A stretch of 64,000 nt of DNA from Paulownia fortunei (GCA_019321725.1 JAGSPU010000052.1:2418001-2482000), one strand, 5' to 3'. Positions 48,955-62,907 are shown, numbered from the stretch's first letter. The notes: generated from the letters alone by a model not told the origin. Program-made: numbers and translations.

Positions 48955-49820
48955 TTGGACAGGGTTGGCTATCCCCCAACACAGTCCCTGGCTCTATTTA
49001 AAACATGATGATTTGAATCATTCAAGGAAATTAGTACGATAATACCTATAAGAATCTGCCAAAACTTAGGTTGTTAATATGTATCTATCACTACTGTTCT
49101 ACCAGTAAATAAAATCAAATCACATATTAAATTCCTTGGCGAAATTGGAGAAAAATGGGATCCTTTGAAGACTACAGTGATGATAACAAGAAGAATGAGT
49201 CAATGTCTTTACTGGCTGGATCACTTGATCGGTGGATCAATATACCACAATATGATTGATAATTTGGAGTTAAGCGTATATTTCTTTTTTGAAATTAGAT
49301 TAAGTTGTTTTTTACACTTCAAAATAAGATTTTATTTTTAAAATATAATTAAGATAATAATATGACACCATTGCCTCTTTCCCACTACTTTAAAAATGAC
49401 AATATAAAAATATGTAAAGCGTATATTTTTTTAATTATTATATAAAAGACGATGCTAAGTCAAATTAATCTTTTAATTTTGCGATGAATGAATGAATTTT
49501 GTAAATGTTGTATATATTAATTTTTTAAATATTTTATTATAAAATAAGATATTTCATTTTTATCCGTATCTTCAATACACCATTTATATGTAGAATGCTA
49601 CGTCAGTCCAACGTACAAGATCGACCAAATGGCACAAATTTTCACTTCTTACTTTACTGGAAGAACATCAGCCAAATTGATCGATATCTAATAGATAGAC
49701 ATTCATTTTGAATAGGACATATAGGATGTCAAGGAAATAGGTTTTAGAGGATTCCCTTTATTCGACTATAATACATTTAAAATTTGTTATGCACATATAT
49801 ATATATATATATTATATATA

Positions 49821-49854
<34 letters not shown>

Positions 49855-51951
49855 AATAATCCACTTAAGTCAGTTTTAAAATATAGAAACTGTGATAGGC
49901 ATGTCCTACTATAGGCTAGGGGCATAATTATTCATGTTCGGTCTGCCTTAATTATTGAGGCAAGTTGCAATCATTCTAGCAAATACCATGAAATTAGGTT
50001 GCTTTCATAATTTTTAATTCTACTAACAAAGTATATGTGCTAAAGAATAATTTTTATATAATAAATAATATTTAATTATAAAAAATTTAATAAAATAAAA
50101 TTACACTTTACTAATAATTATAATTTTTAATTTAGTGATAAACGTTTGATTCTAACATTGTAACTAAATAAAAGAGGAATTTAAAAAAATTATGTGAAGT
50201 AACGCCAAGAGTTTCTTGTATATTACAAATAAAAAAGTTAAAAACGAAAGGTTTAAATGAAGTAGTACAAAATCCATTCTATTTTTTTTCGCAATTTTTT
50301 TAACAAACTTTATAAATGGTTTATTTAATGGGCTACGGCTATATAAAAACAAAATTTATGTGCTTGGAATATGCTAATTTTCGTTCACTGAGAATTTATT
50401 TTATGCACAAATTCTTAGTTTGATAACTTAAAAAAATTCAAATTAACAGTAGTTATTGATTCTACTTAACCTTTTCTTTAGTTTGGTGAAAATGACTTCC
50501 TTATTTCGTTAATAAATATAGGACACTAATTAACATATATGGAACTCTTCAACTAATTTATTTTCACCTTATTCATCACTTGATTGTTTATTATTATTAA
50601 TATCAATTATTATCTTAGATAAAGGAAGGCAGGAAATCAATTAATATAAGACTTTTTAACTTGTTTAATATTAATTATTATTATTGTTAATATAGTTTTA
50701 AATAGTAAGGGTAGGCAAGATTCAACTTTTTTTTTTTTCGCTTTTTTCCATCTTAGCCGATACTTATGATTAATATTATGAATTGATTGCTCATTATTAA
50801 TATGAATTATTATTATTTAGTAAGGGTACTCAAGTAAGGGCAATAATAAAACCATGAATTATTGCTATCAATAATTATTACTTAGTAAAGGTACTCAAAT
50901 GAGGACAACAATGTCTTTTTACAATCTGAAAAAACACCTTTCAAGATCAGGATCCTTATCTTAATATAATGTAGACATAGATTTTTTTTTTCAATTAATC
51001 CTTCCTTTTTGTGTGCGCGTGTGTGTGTAATAGGCTAAAGATACATTATTTCAACAGTCAAAAACTTACAACCAGAATCAGCCAAACCATGTATAGATCA
51101 GCTACAATGGAAGACGCCCTAATGACAAAATCAATTATGTTCTGAAGAAATTCTATAGATCTACGAAGATAATGTTGGGAAAGAGAGTAAAAAGTAAATC
51201 AATCGAACGCAAGGAATCAAATTTTTTTTTTTACTAGCTAAATTAAAAATGGACTTAAATCAAAAATTTCAAAAAATAGTACAAGAGACTAAAAATTTGA
51301 TATAAATTTTTTACGTAAAAACTAAATTTAAAAAATTAACGAGACTATAATGCAAATAAACTTTTAATATCAGTATAGTAAATTTACAAAATTGTTCATA
51401 AACTAGAAGATACTCAAATAATACTCAAGAGAATATGTTTTGAATTACAAATATTTCAAGTTTCTCGTATTGAAATACTAAACAAAAAAATTCTTAAATT
51501 TTTCTCCATTTTCTTTCTTCAAAACACACTCCTATTTTTTGTCAAATACAGAGAATTTTATCTGCTCTTTTCTCTCTCTCTTTCTTTTTTTTTTTTTTGT
51601 ATTTTAATTTTGCTTAGAAAGCTCTATTTATGAACAAAGTAACTGTCAATTTTCAATGCTTTGATTAATTTTTTTTTTCCCCAAAATTTGATGGTAATTT
51701 TCTTGAGATTTGGTAGCCACGTGGACTTACCAACGGATAAGATATTCCTAATCAATGTAGTAAGAAGATTGAATAGGTGTAACAAGAAGGGCATTTGTTG
51801 CTTATAATACACTAAGGTGCAATAAAACAGACAAATTCGTTTTGCTTACAAACAATCTATCTTGGCTGAAAAACTTAAACTACGGCCAACAGCTCCACTT
51901 CCATTTGTTTTTGTACCTTTGATATCAATACAACATTAATTGGGATGAGAT
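48955..51951. other. Intergenic region between UGT-1 and UGT-2
   Basis: No gene is supportable. A compound TA/GT microsatellite lies at about 49796-49852. A degenerate tandem repeat lies at about 50570-50912, and a CT/T-rich tract at about 51570-51598. Confidence 0.5.
50570..50912. repeat. Degenerate tandem repeat of a ~60-80 bp AT-rich unit
   Basis: Four decayed copies share an 'aattattattattta' or similar block followed by 'gtaagggtactcaag', 'gtaaaggtactcaaa' or 'gtaagggtaggcaag'. The last two copies (about 50800-50845 and 50868-50912) are clearest. It is non-coding. Confidence 0.55.
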
Positions 51952-53507
51952 TTATCTAGTGATGTGAGTGATAAATGACTCCATCGCCTTACGGGTGGCT
52001 CCACCTTCCATCACCGAATTCTTGACAGCTCCTCCTAATTCTGCTGCCCTTTTCCTTATCCCATCTCCCTCTGCTGATTCCATCAATTTCCTGACAGCTT
52101 TTTCTACTCTACTTGATGGTACTAATTCGTCCCGACCAGTCCAATGCTTCATCTCCACACCTATCTTCAGCACCTTTGTTAATAAGACAGCATTCGCCGG
52201 CTGGTCCGAGTGCATTGGCCAAGCTGCTATTGGCACTCCCATGCTAATGCTCTCTAAGCATGAGTTCCATCCACAATGACTCACGAAACCACCTGTCCAC
52301 TTGAAATTCGTATTTCATCTTCTATTTCATATTTTATAATGTATGAAAATATTTTTTTTAACAAATACTTAGCTGTTGAGATTTGTGATGAAACACACAA
52401 ATTGAAACAGAGAATTCAAAATACCTGTTGAGGGGTGGCCCAGGATTTCCAACTGGGGTGCCCAATCTCTCACAATAATGCCTCTTTCTTTCACTCTCTC
52501 TTCAAATCCGTCAGGCAGTTGGGCTTTCCTAACTTCTCCTGCAAAAATGTCTCCTTTATCTGCGTCTCTGAGTACCCATATGAACTTCTGCTCACTTCTA
52601 TCCAGCCCAAGTGCAATCTCTTTGATTTGTTCATCAGAGAATGAAGATGTGGTGCCAAACGAAACAAAGATCACGGAATTTAGTCCCTGTTTGTCAAGCC
52701 ACTGTAAGCATATGTGACGTTTGTTTGAGCCCCTTTTTTCAGGTACTGATACAGGATTGAATGGACCTATAGCCCATAGCTTTTCTGCTCCATTCCTCTT
52801 TCTTTTTGCAAGTAAATCAAGGAACAGACCTTCTATTTCTCCACATGAATTGTAAATCTCCCAGTGAAAATTTCCTCGTCCCACTCTGCAAATTCAGAAA
52901 CTTTGAAAATTCCTGTGGATAGTAGCCGCCCAGGGATGGAATTTCTTTCAGAATCTCTGCTTCAGTTGTTAAATCAGGCCAAACTGCGGCTTCCCACGAG
53001 CACACGGCGACGGCTGATATACTCCGAAAACAATAGTAATCAGCATTTGGTATAGAATCAATGTCCTGGACTACGTAAGACATAGAGAGTCATAAATCAC
53101 AATCACCCTCCTGAAAATGCTTGAAAGCCCGTCGACAAATGGGTAAACGAGCTCCCGGAGATGTGTAGAGCAGTAAGTGAAGGAACAATCTGTGAAGGGA
53201 AATTTGTTTGATGCATAGGGATCAGGTTGAGGGTTGTCAAAAGGAGTTGCTGGGAACTCGTGGAAATGCATGTTGGCAATGGCTGAAGGGTCCCAACCAT
53301 GGACCCGAAGCTTGGCCTGGCGGATGTGGGTGGTGGTGCCGACGTAGTAGACGGGTATGTTATAGGCGGAGAGAGGCGGCAGAGGTGGAGGAGCTGGTTG
53401 AGATGGCCTTGTGCCGGAAGCGGCACCGTCACCACCGCCACTTGGGAAGATTCTTCTTCCTTACAGCGTTGAACACCATTTTGTTGGCTAGTGTGATTCT
53501 TGGCCAT
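51952..53507 (-). pseudogene. UGT-2: broken zeatin O-glucosyltransferase-like gene with an intron-like insertion
   Basis: Homologous to UGT-1 over its whole length (AVVTVPLPAQGHLNQ at the start, SVIFVSFGTTSSFS, PSPG box, TRKAMESFITHITR at the end), but the frame is broken at least five times: near 53370, twice near 53160-53200, near 53083 and near 52870. The PSPG box is split by a 132-bp AT-rich insert (52424-52293) with perfect GT and AG ends, whose removal restores TGGFVSHCGWNS exactly. Neither UGT-1 nor UGT-3 has it. The number of breaks makes this a probable pseudogene, though the long intact stretches suggest either youth or poor sequence. A TATA-like motif (TTATAAATT) lies at about 53577-53569. 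Confidence 0.85.
52293..52424 (-). other. Intron-like insertion within the UGT-2 PSPG box
   Basis: On the minus strand the sequence reads CAACAG, then GTATTTTG and 132 bp of AT-rich DNA ending GTGGACAG, then GTGGTTTCG. The exon flanks share ACAG|GT on both sides, as if a short target had been duplicated at insertion. Its composition (T-rich near the 3' end, purine/AT-rich elsewhere) suits a plant intron. Splicing is inferred. Confidence 0.65.
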
Positions 53508-55439
53508 TGGGCAACTTTGGTTAGTTAAGAATGTCTTGGGGCTTTTATGGTATCTTTTGAAGAGTGCATAATTTATAACACCAATGAAGATTTTGGACTA
53601 TATTCTGTTGTCTGTTTTTGTCACATGCAAGCCATCTATGGACCGTTTATAATAGTAAAAATAACAAGACAATGGATGTTCTATGTTAGGTGAGAAGGGC
53701 GACATTAAATTGAAAGAGAAAAGAAGAATATAAAGAAATAATGATTCGATCATGAGATAAGGGTCTACGGATAACATGTTCAAAAGATTGTCGGACTTTT
53801 ATTGTGCTTTTATTTTTCTTAATTACAATTATTGGCTATATATAGAGGTAAAAGGTGAAAAATCACTTTTACATCAGATTATAATCTGTTACGTCATGTT
53901 AATCAATCCCTAAATGTCTTTGAAATATCAATTATGCGTCATAACTTGATTTCCTAATGTACAAAATTTGACTTTTAGGATTCTATGCATTGAAACTGGA
54001 CTACTATTTGCTCCCAAGAATGTGGTGTAGGGAAACATGATGTTGGTTAGCTCGAGTCTTCTCTTGACTTGTGGATCCTTTGTTCCCATCGCATCACTTG
54101 GAAATCTCTTTGGGATTTCTAGGTTGAAATGGTTTCTTAATTAATTGACAACATTAAAGATTTTGTTCTAGAATCTGGATTTGGAGAATATACGTTTTAA
54201 TCAAATGATATTCTGGATTGGGTTCTATTGTCATTTTTGTCGCCTTATTGGGATTCATTATTTTTCTTAAACTTGGTAGCCAATAATTTGACAAATAAAA
54301 TTAAAGTTTTCATTTAGTTGTTTGAGTGAATAAGTTTGGTTGTCCCTATCACGTAGGACCGACATAAAATTTAGTATAAGAATGACAATATATTAGATTT
54401 AATATGTTTTGACAAGTCATATATGAGTATAGATAATTGTGATTTTTGAAATTGATAAATTTACCTTTTCAATATATTTTTGAACAAAAATATTTAATTC
54501 TGCCTTTTTCCTTTAATTATACATGAATTTGCTTTCAGCTAAGATGTTGTTCTCTTTGATGGGGGTGTAAGGGCGTCTATTAAAAAAAATCTTGCAAGTG
54601 AAAACTAGATGAAAACTTCACATATATAAAAAAATTCATTAGAAGACACGGAATAACCAGTAAGTAGAAAGCACTAATGAGTAATTCAAAGCGCTTAGGA
54701 AGTATATATTTACTATTTTTCTATTAATCCAATTGTGTTCAACTAGGAAGGAATCCCTATATTAGGCTCTAACTAAGGTAACCTTTATCAAGATCAATCC
54801 AAAACAAGCAATCCAAAGGAATTTATTTTTTATTTTTATTTTTTATAATTCAGGTATCCCAACTTGCATCACATTATATATCCTACAATTCCAAAACTCA
54901 TGCTCCTAAAATCTAGAGCGGTTAAATCGCGGGATATGCCTCAATTGGATCACAAGTTCAGCTGTGCACTTTTGCGCACGAGAAGGCGCCTCCAAAATGA
55001 TTACTATATCAAATTCTGACCGCAAAGTCTCACTGACACCACAGTGATTGCTCCATACCGAAATTCTGTCACAGATTCCAATCAGAATTCGAACTTCTAT
55101 ACTTTTATTGGAATTGAGTAATATATTAATTGATCCACCAATTAAATTATGGCCCACCAAAAATTTATTTCTCATTTGAGCCGCTGGGTGAAAGGAAAGA
55201 CACGGGCCCATTTGACCATTCCTTTGCACTTACATTAGCTAGTGAACTAGTGACCAAAAGATCTCTTTTTCATCAATGGCAGATAAAAGGCTCTTCTTCC
55301 CAAATTGATTGCATTTTTTTTTCCTATAATATAAAATTATATTGTATAGTTTATGTTTTTACTAGCTTATTGTTGATTACTTGACAATTTTAATATAATA
55401 TATTTTCAAATTTTAATATTTGCATTTTGCAATCATGAA

Positions 55440-55800
55440 AGTCAATGTTTTTAAAATCAAAACTATTAATCGATTGATTTGACAAAAAATTTAAAATTCG
55501 GCAAATTGGTCAAACTGTTCGAATAGAATAGAGAATCTATCAGAACCAACTTTTTTTGTTATTTTTTAGGTATATTAAAATTGATATTTAATTACATGTA
55601 TGTGATTTTTTAATTTTTAATTTTATTATATATGTTTTTCAGTTATTTATTTATTTCTATCTTATATATAATAAATAATCTATTATATTATTATTATATA
55701 AAATAATAAAAAAATATACATAATTTTTATGGTCGAACTTACAGTTGGAACGTTGGAACGATCTGATCAATTGAACAATTAATTAACATCAAAAACGATT
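55440..55800 (+). repeat. Dispersed AT-rich repeat family, copy 3
   Basis: Shares with copy 1 the block 'tatttaattacatgtatgtga', 'cagttatttatttatttct' and 'aataaaaaaatata' followed by 'cttacagttgg'. Same orientation as copies 1 and 4. Confidence 0.55.
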
Positions 55801-56099
55801 TAATTATTAATTTAATTTTATAAAGTTAACGTAGCTTGAGTAACCAAAAATATAATAGAGGTTTTCCTTTCTTGTTCGAAAATAAATAAATAAATAAAGA
55901 TTCTGTTTTTGGGAAAAGGTGTTCAAAGACTGTTGTTTTCCTTATAAACCAGCAGGAATTAAAGCGGCTTTTGTGACATAGCTCTAGACGTATGTATAAG
56001 TCCGAAAAAAAAATGCAAATTAAAGTAGTTCAAGTCTAATTTCATTGCTTGACAACTTCTACATTTTCTATCCGAAGCATTATTTCTCAAATCAAAACA

Positions 56100-56400
56100 A
56101 TTTTATGTGAATTTTAATTAATAGAAAATTCAGTTAAATTGAATAAAATCGCTCAAAATTTTCTTTTTTTTAAAATTTAAATTTAATATTTGATTACGTG
56201 CATGTAATTATTTGAATTTTGAACCTTGTTATATATTTTTTAATCAATTATTTATTTTTTTATATTTTTAAAATTTTAATATATAATAATTAATATATTA
56301 TATTATCATTTTACATAATATAATAAAAAATTTAATCAATTTTTATTAGAATAGTCGGACCTGTTATTAAATCAATAATCGAGAACAATATATGATTATG
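56100..56400 (+). repeat. Dispersed AT-rich repeat family, copy 4
   Basis: Follows copy 3 after about 300 bp, with 'atatttgattacgtgcatgt', 'aatcaattatttattt' and 'aatcaatttttattag' in the same order. More diverged than copies 1 and 3. Confidence 0.5.
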
Positions 56401-59400
56401 AAAACACTATATTCATCATCATGATCCTGATCCTCGTAATCTCGCATCTTATATATGTGGATTTTTCACTAAAGGTGAATTAGAATTTTTTCTAAGGTGC
56501 TGTTTGGCAACTTTTAAAACTGGAACGAGTATTCTTCAATCACATTACTCTTAGTTTGACGAACCATTTTTCCTATATTAAATTTAGTCGACTAAAATTT
56601 TAGAAATAGTGAGACAATTTTTAGTTGCTCCTAAAATGGGTTTTAACTCTAACAAATATTTCTCTCCAATATCTCGTTAACTTCATTCTTTTTCTCGTGA
56701 GATGTTCCTCTATCAATTTTCTTCCTCTATTTTTTCCTTAATTGAAGTCCTTAGTAGCAATCTAAATTTAATTTAAAAAGCATAATAATTGTCGTATTTG
56801 TGATTTTTTTAAATAAAAATAAAAAAATGTAAGAAGCTTACGTCGAGGAGGGCTATTAAGGCACTATTTGCGAGGGGCTTCTACCTTTGGAGATAGTGCT
56901 GACTTTAGATAAATTGAAAAAGTGGCAAAAATGTAAAAATGAGGGATATTTGCAAAAAATGTTAAAAAGTGAAAATAAATAAAAATTGGGTTTTTGCTCA
57001 GATAGATGGAATAGGAGCTTAAATGACCTTTTTCCTACTTAAATGCTTAAATTGTCATTTAAACTATGATTTTAGTGATATTGAAAAAAAAAATTATAAT
57101 ATATATACTTTTAGTGACGATATTACCGTTATCACTAAAAAAAATCATCATTATATATATATATAGACGGACCATAGAAAATATCAAAAATTCTCTAAGA
57201 GAATTAAACAAAGTATGTTAGCGGAAGCCTACCACTAAATGCAATCTCCAGTGACAATGAACCCAACTGCATGAGCCACGAATTACCCGCAAACTATGAA
57301 CGGTGTAAAAGATTTAGATGAAAGAAAATGAATACGAGCTAATTATTTTTTTTTTTAAGAAAAATAATTACATTATTATGTTAAAATAATTCAATACATC
57401 AACCAATAATCAATAAATTACAAAGAACAATAAGAAAACAAGTTTACATGAAAAAGACAAATACTTAAACATTTAGTGAAACCAAAACCTAAAATTTCAT
57501 ACTTTCAGAATTTTGGGATAAATTACTTTATAAATTAATAAAAATATATTTACTTAGACCATTTGGAATTGGGCCTGCAGTAGTCCCATTAACTGGCGTT
57601 AAGGTAAAATGAGGCCCAAGTGTTTTATAGAATGAGAATCTATATTTGATATTTGTTCCACGCTATAAGTTACAAGATCAAAAGTTATTTTATTATAATT
57701 TTACAAATTTTCTTAAATTATACTGTAATTATTCAAATTTTACTAGTAAGGGTTTAATATGATTCTCTATTTTTGTTATTACCAACTTTTTCTTGATGTG
57801 TTATGTTGCTAAACTAGATTTTCAAACAACGCCAAAATAGGAATATGTTTGTTCATGTCTAGAAAATGTTGAGCCAAACTAAGATTAGTAGAAATCAGAT
57901 TCATCCAAATCCTAATTTTCTTACCTAGATTATTAGAACTAATCAAGATCCAAATTATTCCTAATGTAAAAACTCCAAAAACAAAGCCCTATTAAACTAA
58001 AGGGCAAAAATAATCATGGTTGATTGTTGAGTTACACATACAATACAAGATTATTTGGACATGTCTCACCTCAAGAGGATATAGTACACTTTCCACTACC
58101 TTATTAGAAATTTATAATTACTTTATTCAATAAGAGAATCTTGATGAGTGTATTAAATTTTCTGCCGATCGAAAAACTCAAAAAGTTATATCTATAATTT
58201 TTATCATAATAAAATAAAAAATAGAATAAACCTAAACACATAGGGAGGACCAAGGGAGGAAAATATTTTGTGATGCTACAATTAATTAACTTAATTTGAC
58301 TTGAGAAAATCTCAACAATTTTTTTTTTGAGTAGATTTGTTCAATTACATTCTAAGTTTTTTTTTTTAATATAAAAGAAGAAGAATAATGATTAATTTTT
58401 CAACTATGGATGATTTGAATTCAAAATAATAATATCAATAAACTACGTTTACTTGTTTAGTTGAAAAATAGAAAGAAAGGGCCCTCATGCTCACATGGAT
58501 GCTCTCATGCTTTTCTTTCTAGTCATATACCCATCATTGTCGTCTTTCCTTTATTTTCTAGATTGATGTCTGAACAAATACAATATAATTGTCAAAGATT
58601 GGACAACCTTACTCGTGAATATCTAGACTAGTTTTTTATCTTATACATGTTTCAAGTCAAAGTAATAGGACACATAACGCACCAAATACGACTAAGTTAA
58701 TTCATTTCATATCCTAATATTAGATATGGTCCAAAATGAATATGCTTCATTTCTATTTTAATTAGTGAATTTGACTATTAATTAAAGTGTTACACTATAC
58801 TCCATTCAGTGATAAAAAAAATTACAGAATATTAAATAAGAGTTAAAAATAAATAAATATTTTATATATGCTTATATTATCACATTTAAAAAATAGTAAT
58901 TGAAGATTATATTATATTACTAATTTAAGGGAGAGGGAAATTTTGGAAAAAAAGTTCTCTTTTTAGAAATTGGAGTTTTATTTTTGACGTTCAAAAAAGA
59001 ATTTAGAAACTGTAAATTTAGGCCATAAGGAGTAATAAACAAGTTTACAATTTAATTAAAAACTATTTTACTTGTAATAAATAGTTGTATAATCAAAATG
59101 GTAAATTAATCAAAAGATTAAATAACATGACTTTGCAATGTACGTAGCAAATGGAGCATTCCATTTGGGACAGAAAAGATATAAATTTAGAAAAAAAAAA
59201 AAAAATAACGTCAAAATAAATGAGTCAATCCCAAGTTGTGTAAGTCGACAATATTGTTGAATATACTATCGAAATGCAAGAAATACTTAGAGGACATTTG
59301 TAAAGAAAAAAAGTTATTTCATAATTTATTTATAAGCATTTTAACTAATTATTTCCATTATCATAACAAACATTCTCTTTGATTCCAGTGGTTAGCAATT

Positions 59401-59627
59401 CTGAAGTCGTCCCCCTACTTCTTCCCTCCATCTAGCTACCAACTAAGATCACCTTTATATCAATGAAGAAAAATTCTTAGTAAATCTCCATCCATGAATT
59501 GAAAACTCATCCACAACAATTTGACTTTGCAATGCAAATTAATAATTCATGTAAAATTTCTTTAATTTAATATAATCCAATTGTTATTGATAAATTTAAA
59601 ACGACCTGTCAAGAAAAATCGGGATAT

Positions 59628-61035
59628 CTAGTACCTAGTGATGTGAGAAATGAAGGAACCAAACTCCTTGCGAGTAGCTCCACCTTCCATGAAAGACTGC
59701 TGCACAGCTTCTCCCAATTCTTTTGCCCTTTTCCTTATCTCCTCTCCTTCTTCTGATGCCATCAGTTTCCTCACAGCCTTCTCCACCGTATCAGATGAAA
59801 CAGCTTCGCCTCGACGCTCCCAATTCACCACCTCCACACCAGTTCTCAGCCCCTTTGTTACCAACACAGCATTCCTCGGCTGGTCCGAGTGCATTGGCCA
59901 AGTTGCTATCGGCACTCCCATGCTTATGCTCTCAATGCAAGAATTCCATCCACAGTGGCTCATGAATCCACCTGTTGCACAATGGGCCAAGATCTCCAAC
60001 TGGGGCGCCCAGTCTCTCAGGATTATCCCTCTTTCTTTCACTCTCTCCTCAAACCCTTGTGGCAATATTTCAGATAATTTCCTGACTTTACCTGCAAAGA
60101 CATCTCCTTTGTCTGCATCTCTCAGCACCCATATGAACTTCTGGCCACTTCTTTCCAGCCCAGATGCAATCACTTTGATTTCTTCATGAGAGATTGATGT
60201 TGTGGTGCCGAATGAAACAAAGATCACAGAATTTGTGTTCCTGTTTGTCGAGCCACTCCAAGCATTTGTGACGGGTTCTTGGATCCCGTTTTCCAGGTAT
60301 TGATACAGGATTGAGTGGACCTAAAGCCCAGATTTGTTCTGCTCCCATGGCCTTTTCTTTTGCAATTAGATCAAAGTACAAAGGTTCTATGACTCTACTG
60401 GAATCGTAGATATCTCCAGAAAAAATCTTCCTGGCTTCATTCTGCAAGTAAATGTACTCGTAAAACTCCGGCGTAAAAAAGCCGTCTTCTGGTGGACTCT
60501 CTTTCAAAACCTCAGCTGCTTCATGCGGCACAGGTGGTTTTCCTTCAGTTTCCCAGTGGAAACTGAAGATGGTGAAAGCTGATGCACATTGAAATCGATA
60601 TGCCTCTGCGTTTTGTATGGAATGAATATCCTGGACAACAGAAGACATCAAGGAGTCGTAAATGACGACCACCTTCCTGAATTTGGTCGACAGTTTGTTC
60701 ACAAATGTGTAAACAGGCTCGCGGAGACCCATGGCCGCCATTAATGATGGGATCAACTGTGAGGGGAACCTAGTTGATGCATTTGGATTGGGTGGGGGGT
60801 TGTCAAATTGAGGTGTTGGGAATTCATGGAACTGCATGCTGGCGGAGGATGAAGGGTCCCAACCGTGGACTCGGGTCTTAGCCTGGCGGATGAGGGTGGC
60901 GGTGCCAACATAGTAAACGGGTAGGTCGTGGGCGGAGATGAGGCGGGAGAGGTGGAGGAGCTGGTTGATATGGCCTTGTGCTGGAAGCGGCACCATCACT
61001 ACCGCCACAGCTTGGGAAGCATGATGGTTTGCCAT
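59628..61035 (-). CDS. UGT-3: zeatin O-glucosyltransferase-like gene with one extra base
   Basis: Family 1 UGT close to UGT-1. The N-terminal part (to about 60240) has VVMVPLPAQGHINQ, the C-terminal part has FVSFGTTTSIS and a PSPG box beginning WAPQLEILAH and ending HSDQ. The two halves are in different frames. The switch lies at about 60236-60245, inside the conserved DKQGPNSVIF region, where one extra base is present (GAACACAAATTC). From the ATG at 61035 to the stop is 1408 nt; minus one base it is 1407 nt, exactly the UGT-1 length. I prefer the ATG at 61035 (MANHH, as UGT-1 MANNY) over that at 61062, because the TATA box is only 15 nt from the latter. As written, the product lacks the sugar-donor domain. 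Confidence 0.85.
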
Positions 61036-61076
61036 AGGGATTGTGTTGTTTTGTTTGGTCATAATTTGAGCATAAT

Positions 61077-61086
61077 CTATTTATAG
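61077..61086 (-). promoter_or_regulatory. TATA box of UGT-3
   Basis: CTATAAATAG reads on the minus strand 42 nt upstream of the preferred start at 61035. This spacing leaves a very short leader and argues against initiation at the nearer in-frame ATG (61062). Confidence 0.6.
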
Positions 61087-61813
61087 TGTTTTCTATATTG
61101 GCCTAAAATGTTACGGAGGGTTGTGTATTTATTAATTTCAGATAGTTATTCGATTATGAATATATGATATAAAATATAATATGACAAATGAAATTAAAAG
61201 AAAAATTCAAAATGTCAATCAATGAAAGATGGTATGTATTATTAATTGGTTTACACCTTTTCTTTCATCTCATTTAATTTTTGGAACTAGTTGTCACTAT
61301 TTATACTTTCAAAAAATTAAAATATAGGTTTGTTTGTCCAAAATTTTCACTTTCACCTTGCTGTATTATCAAGACAAACCACCCGATTTCGACTTAAATT
61401 GTAATTAACTAAATATTTAAGAATTATATTTGACGTCAATGTGCCAAATGGGCAAATTATTTGACTTATTCCATAGTAAATATTGTACAAATTTCTCCCA
61501 CCCAACCAGCTATATAGAGATGTCCAAGTCCAACCAGTTGACTTGTCCCATACAATAAAGACTTGAATTGTTGTAAAAGCTTTTTGGAGAGAGCTTGGTC
61601 TAAGAAGTTAGGCGCATAAAAATGACGGATAAATGAATCTATTGATAGGTCACAGCAGCCACCCTACGGGCCTTTTTCAAAATTTTATAATTTTCTGTTA
61701 CTATTTGTTTTGATTGTTTTATTTAAAATCTGCGTTTTTGTTATTGTAACAAATAAACATTAAACGAAAAATTTAATAATAAAATCACCCTTAATGTTTG
61801 ACTATTTATTTAA
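61087..61813. other. UGT-3 upstream region
   Basis: AT-rich DNA without a gene; nothing beyond the proximal TATA box stands out as a regulatory element. Confidence 0.4.
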
Positions 61814-62275
61814 CTTTATAAATTATAAATATTCTTTTAAGGTATTAGAACAACGGATGCGGGATTGTATATGTCGGAATCGAGATACTTTTTTAAGTTT
61901 GTTTCTATTTTACAAATTTCCCTTTTTAAAAGGTACAATTGTAAAATAAAAATAAATATTAAAAAAGTATTTGTAATTAACAAACTTAGAGTGATTACTT
62001 TTATAAATAGGTCAAACTTAAGAATGATTTTTATAAATAAAAAAAATTAAAATTGTTCCTCTAGTTTTATAAATTATAAATACTCTTTTAAGGTATTACA
62101 AATACCCCATTAATATTATTTTTATTTTACAAATCCCATCAAAGTAGGTACAATTTTAAAATAAAAATAAGAATAAAATGAGTATTTGTAATTTATAAAT
62201 TTAAAGTGGTAGTTTCTATAAATAAATCAATTTCAGAATAATTTTTATAATTAATCCAAAAAAATTAAAATAAGG
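61814..62275. repeat. Diverged tandem duplication, unit about 250 bp
   Basis: The units at 61814-62064 and 62065-62275 share 'ttataaattataaat', 'tcttttaaggtatta', 'taaaataaaaataa', 'gtatttgtaatt' and a 'gatttttataa'-type block in the same order. Non-coding. Confidence 0.7.
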
Positions 62276-62907
62276 CTTATGCTCTCATCCAGTCTAGCCC
62301 TAGTTTGCTTAGGGTTAGACTTGGAATCAAGATTCTAAGTGTAATAAGGATTAGGGTCTTCAAATCTCTTATAAGCCAATGTGAATCCACCTTGAGACCA
62401 ACCATAAACACCCTTATTGCGAGAAGGATAAATATGGAAATTTGAAAAACCTTCAAATTAAGAAGGAAAATGTAACCTATAGCCATTAAAATAAAATAAA
62501 ATAAATTAAATTATCTGGAAAAAAAAAAATATTTGGTTGGCCAAATCTGTAACAGCAACATGAAGAACCATATGACTTTGTTTAAATTTTGCTTCTTAAT
62601 TATCATATTCATGATATTTTAATTTTCATATTGCACGCTGATATGTTACCTAAATTTATTGTGCAACTGTAGTAGATGAGAACTTACATCCACAAATATT
62701 CTTTAAGCAAGTGAATAAATTGCACAATATTATGTCAAAGTTGACTAACCTTAGTTTGGTTTATGCATTATCAATGTAAACATGTAGAGGAATTTGAATT
62801 TGACGATGGAGTTAATGATTTCTGACTTCAATATTAGTTGAATTTTGAAATTCACCACAATAATAGAGAAAATAGCTCAAAGTGGTATAAAGGATTTGTA
62901 ATCTATT

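Larger units (their letters stand above)
53508..59627. other. Large AT-rich region between UGT-2 and UGT-3
   Basis: About 6 kb with no supportable gene. Contains two direct copies of the dispersed repeat family (about 55440-55800 and 56100-56400) and scattered A/T microsatellites. A 107-codon minus-strand open frame at 54906-55229 has more balanced composition than its surroundings but no motif I recognise. Confidence 0.5.

Noticed and set aside
54906..55229. 107-codon minus-strand open frame with balanced composition
   Set aside because: No recognisable domain, no paralogue in the window, no visible splice partners or promoter; kept only as a remark on the intergenic region.
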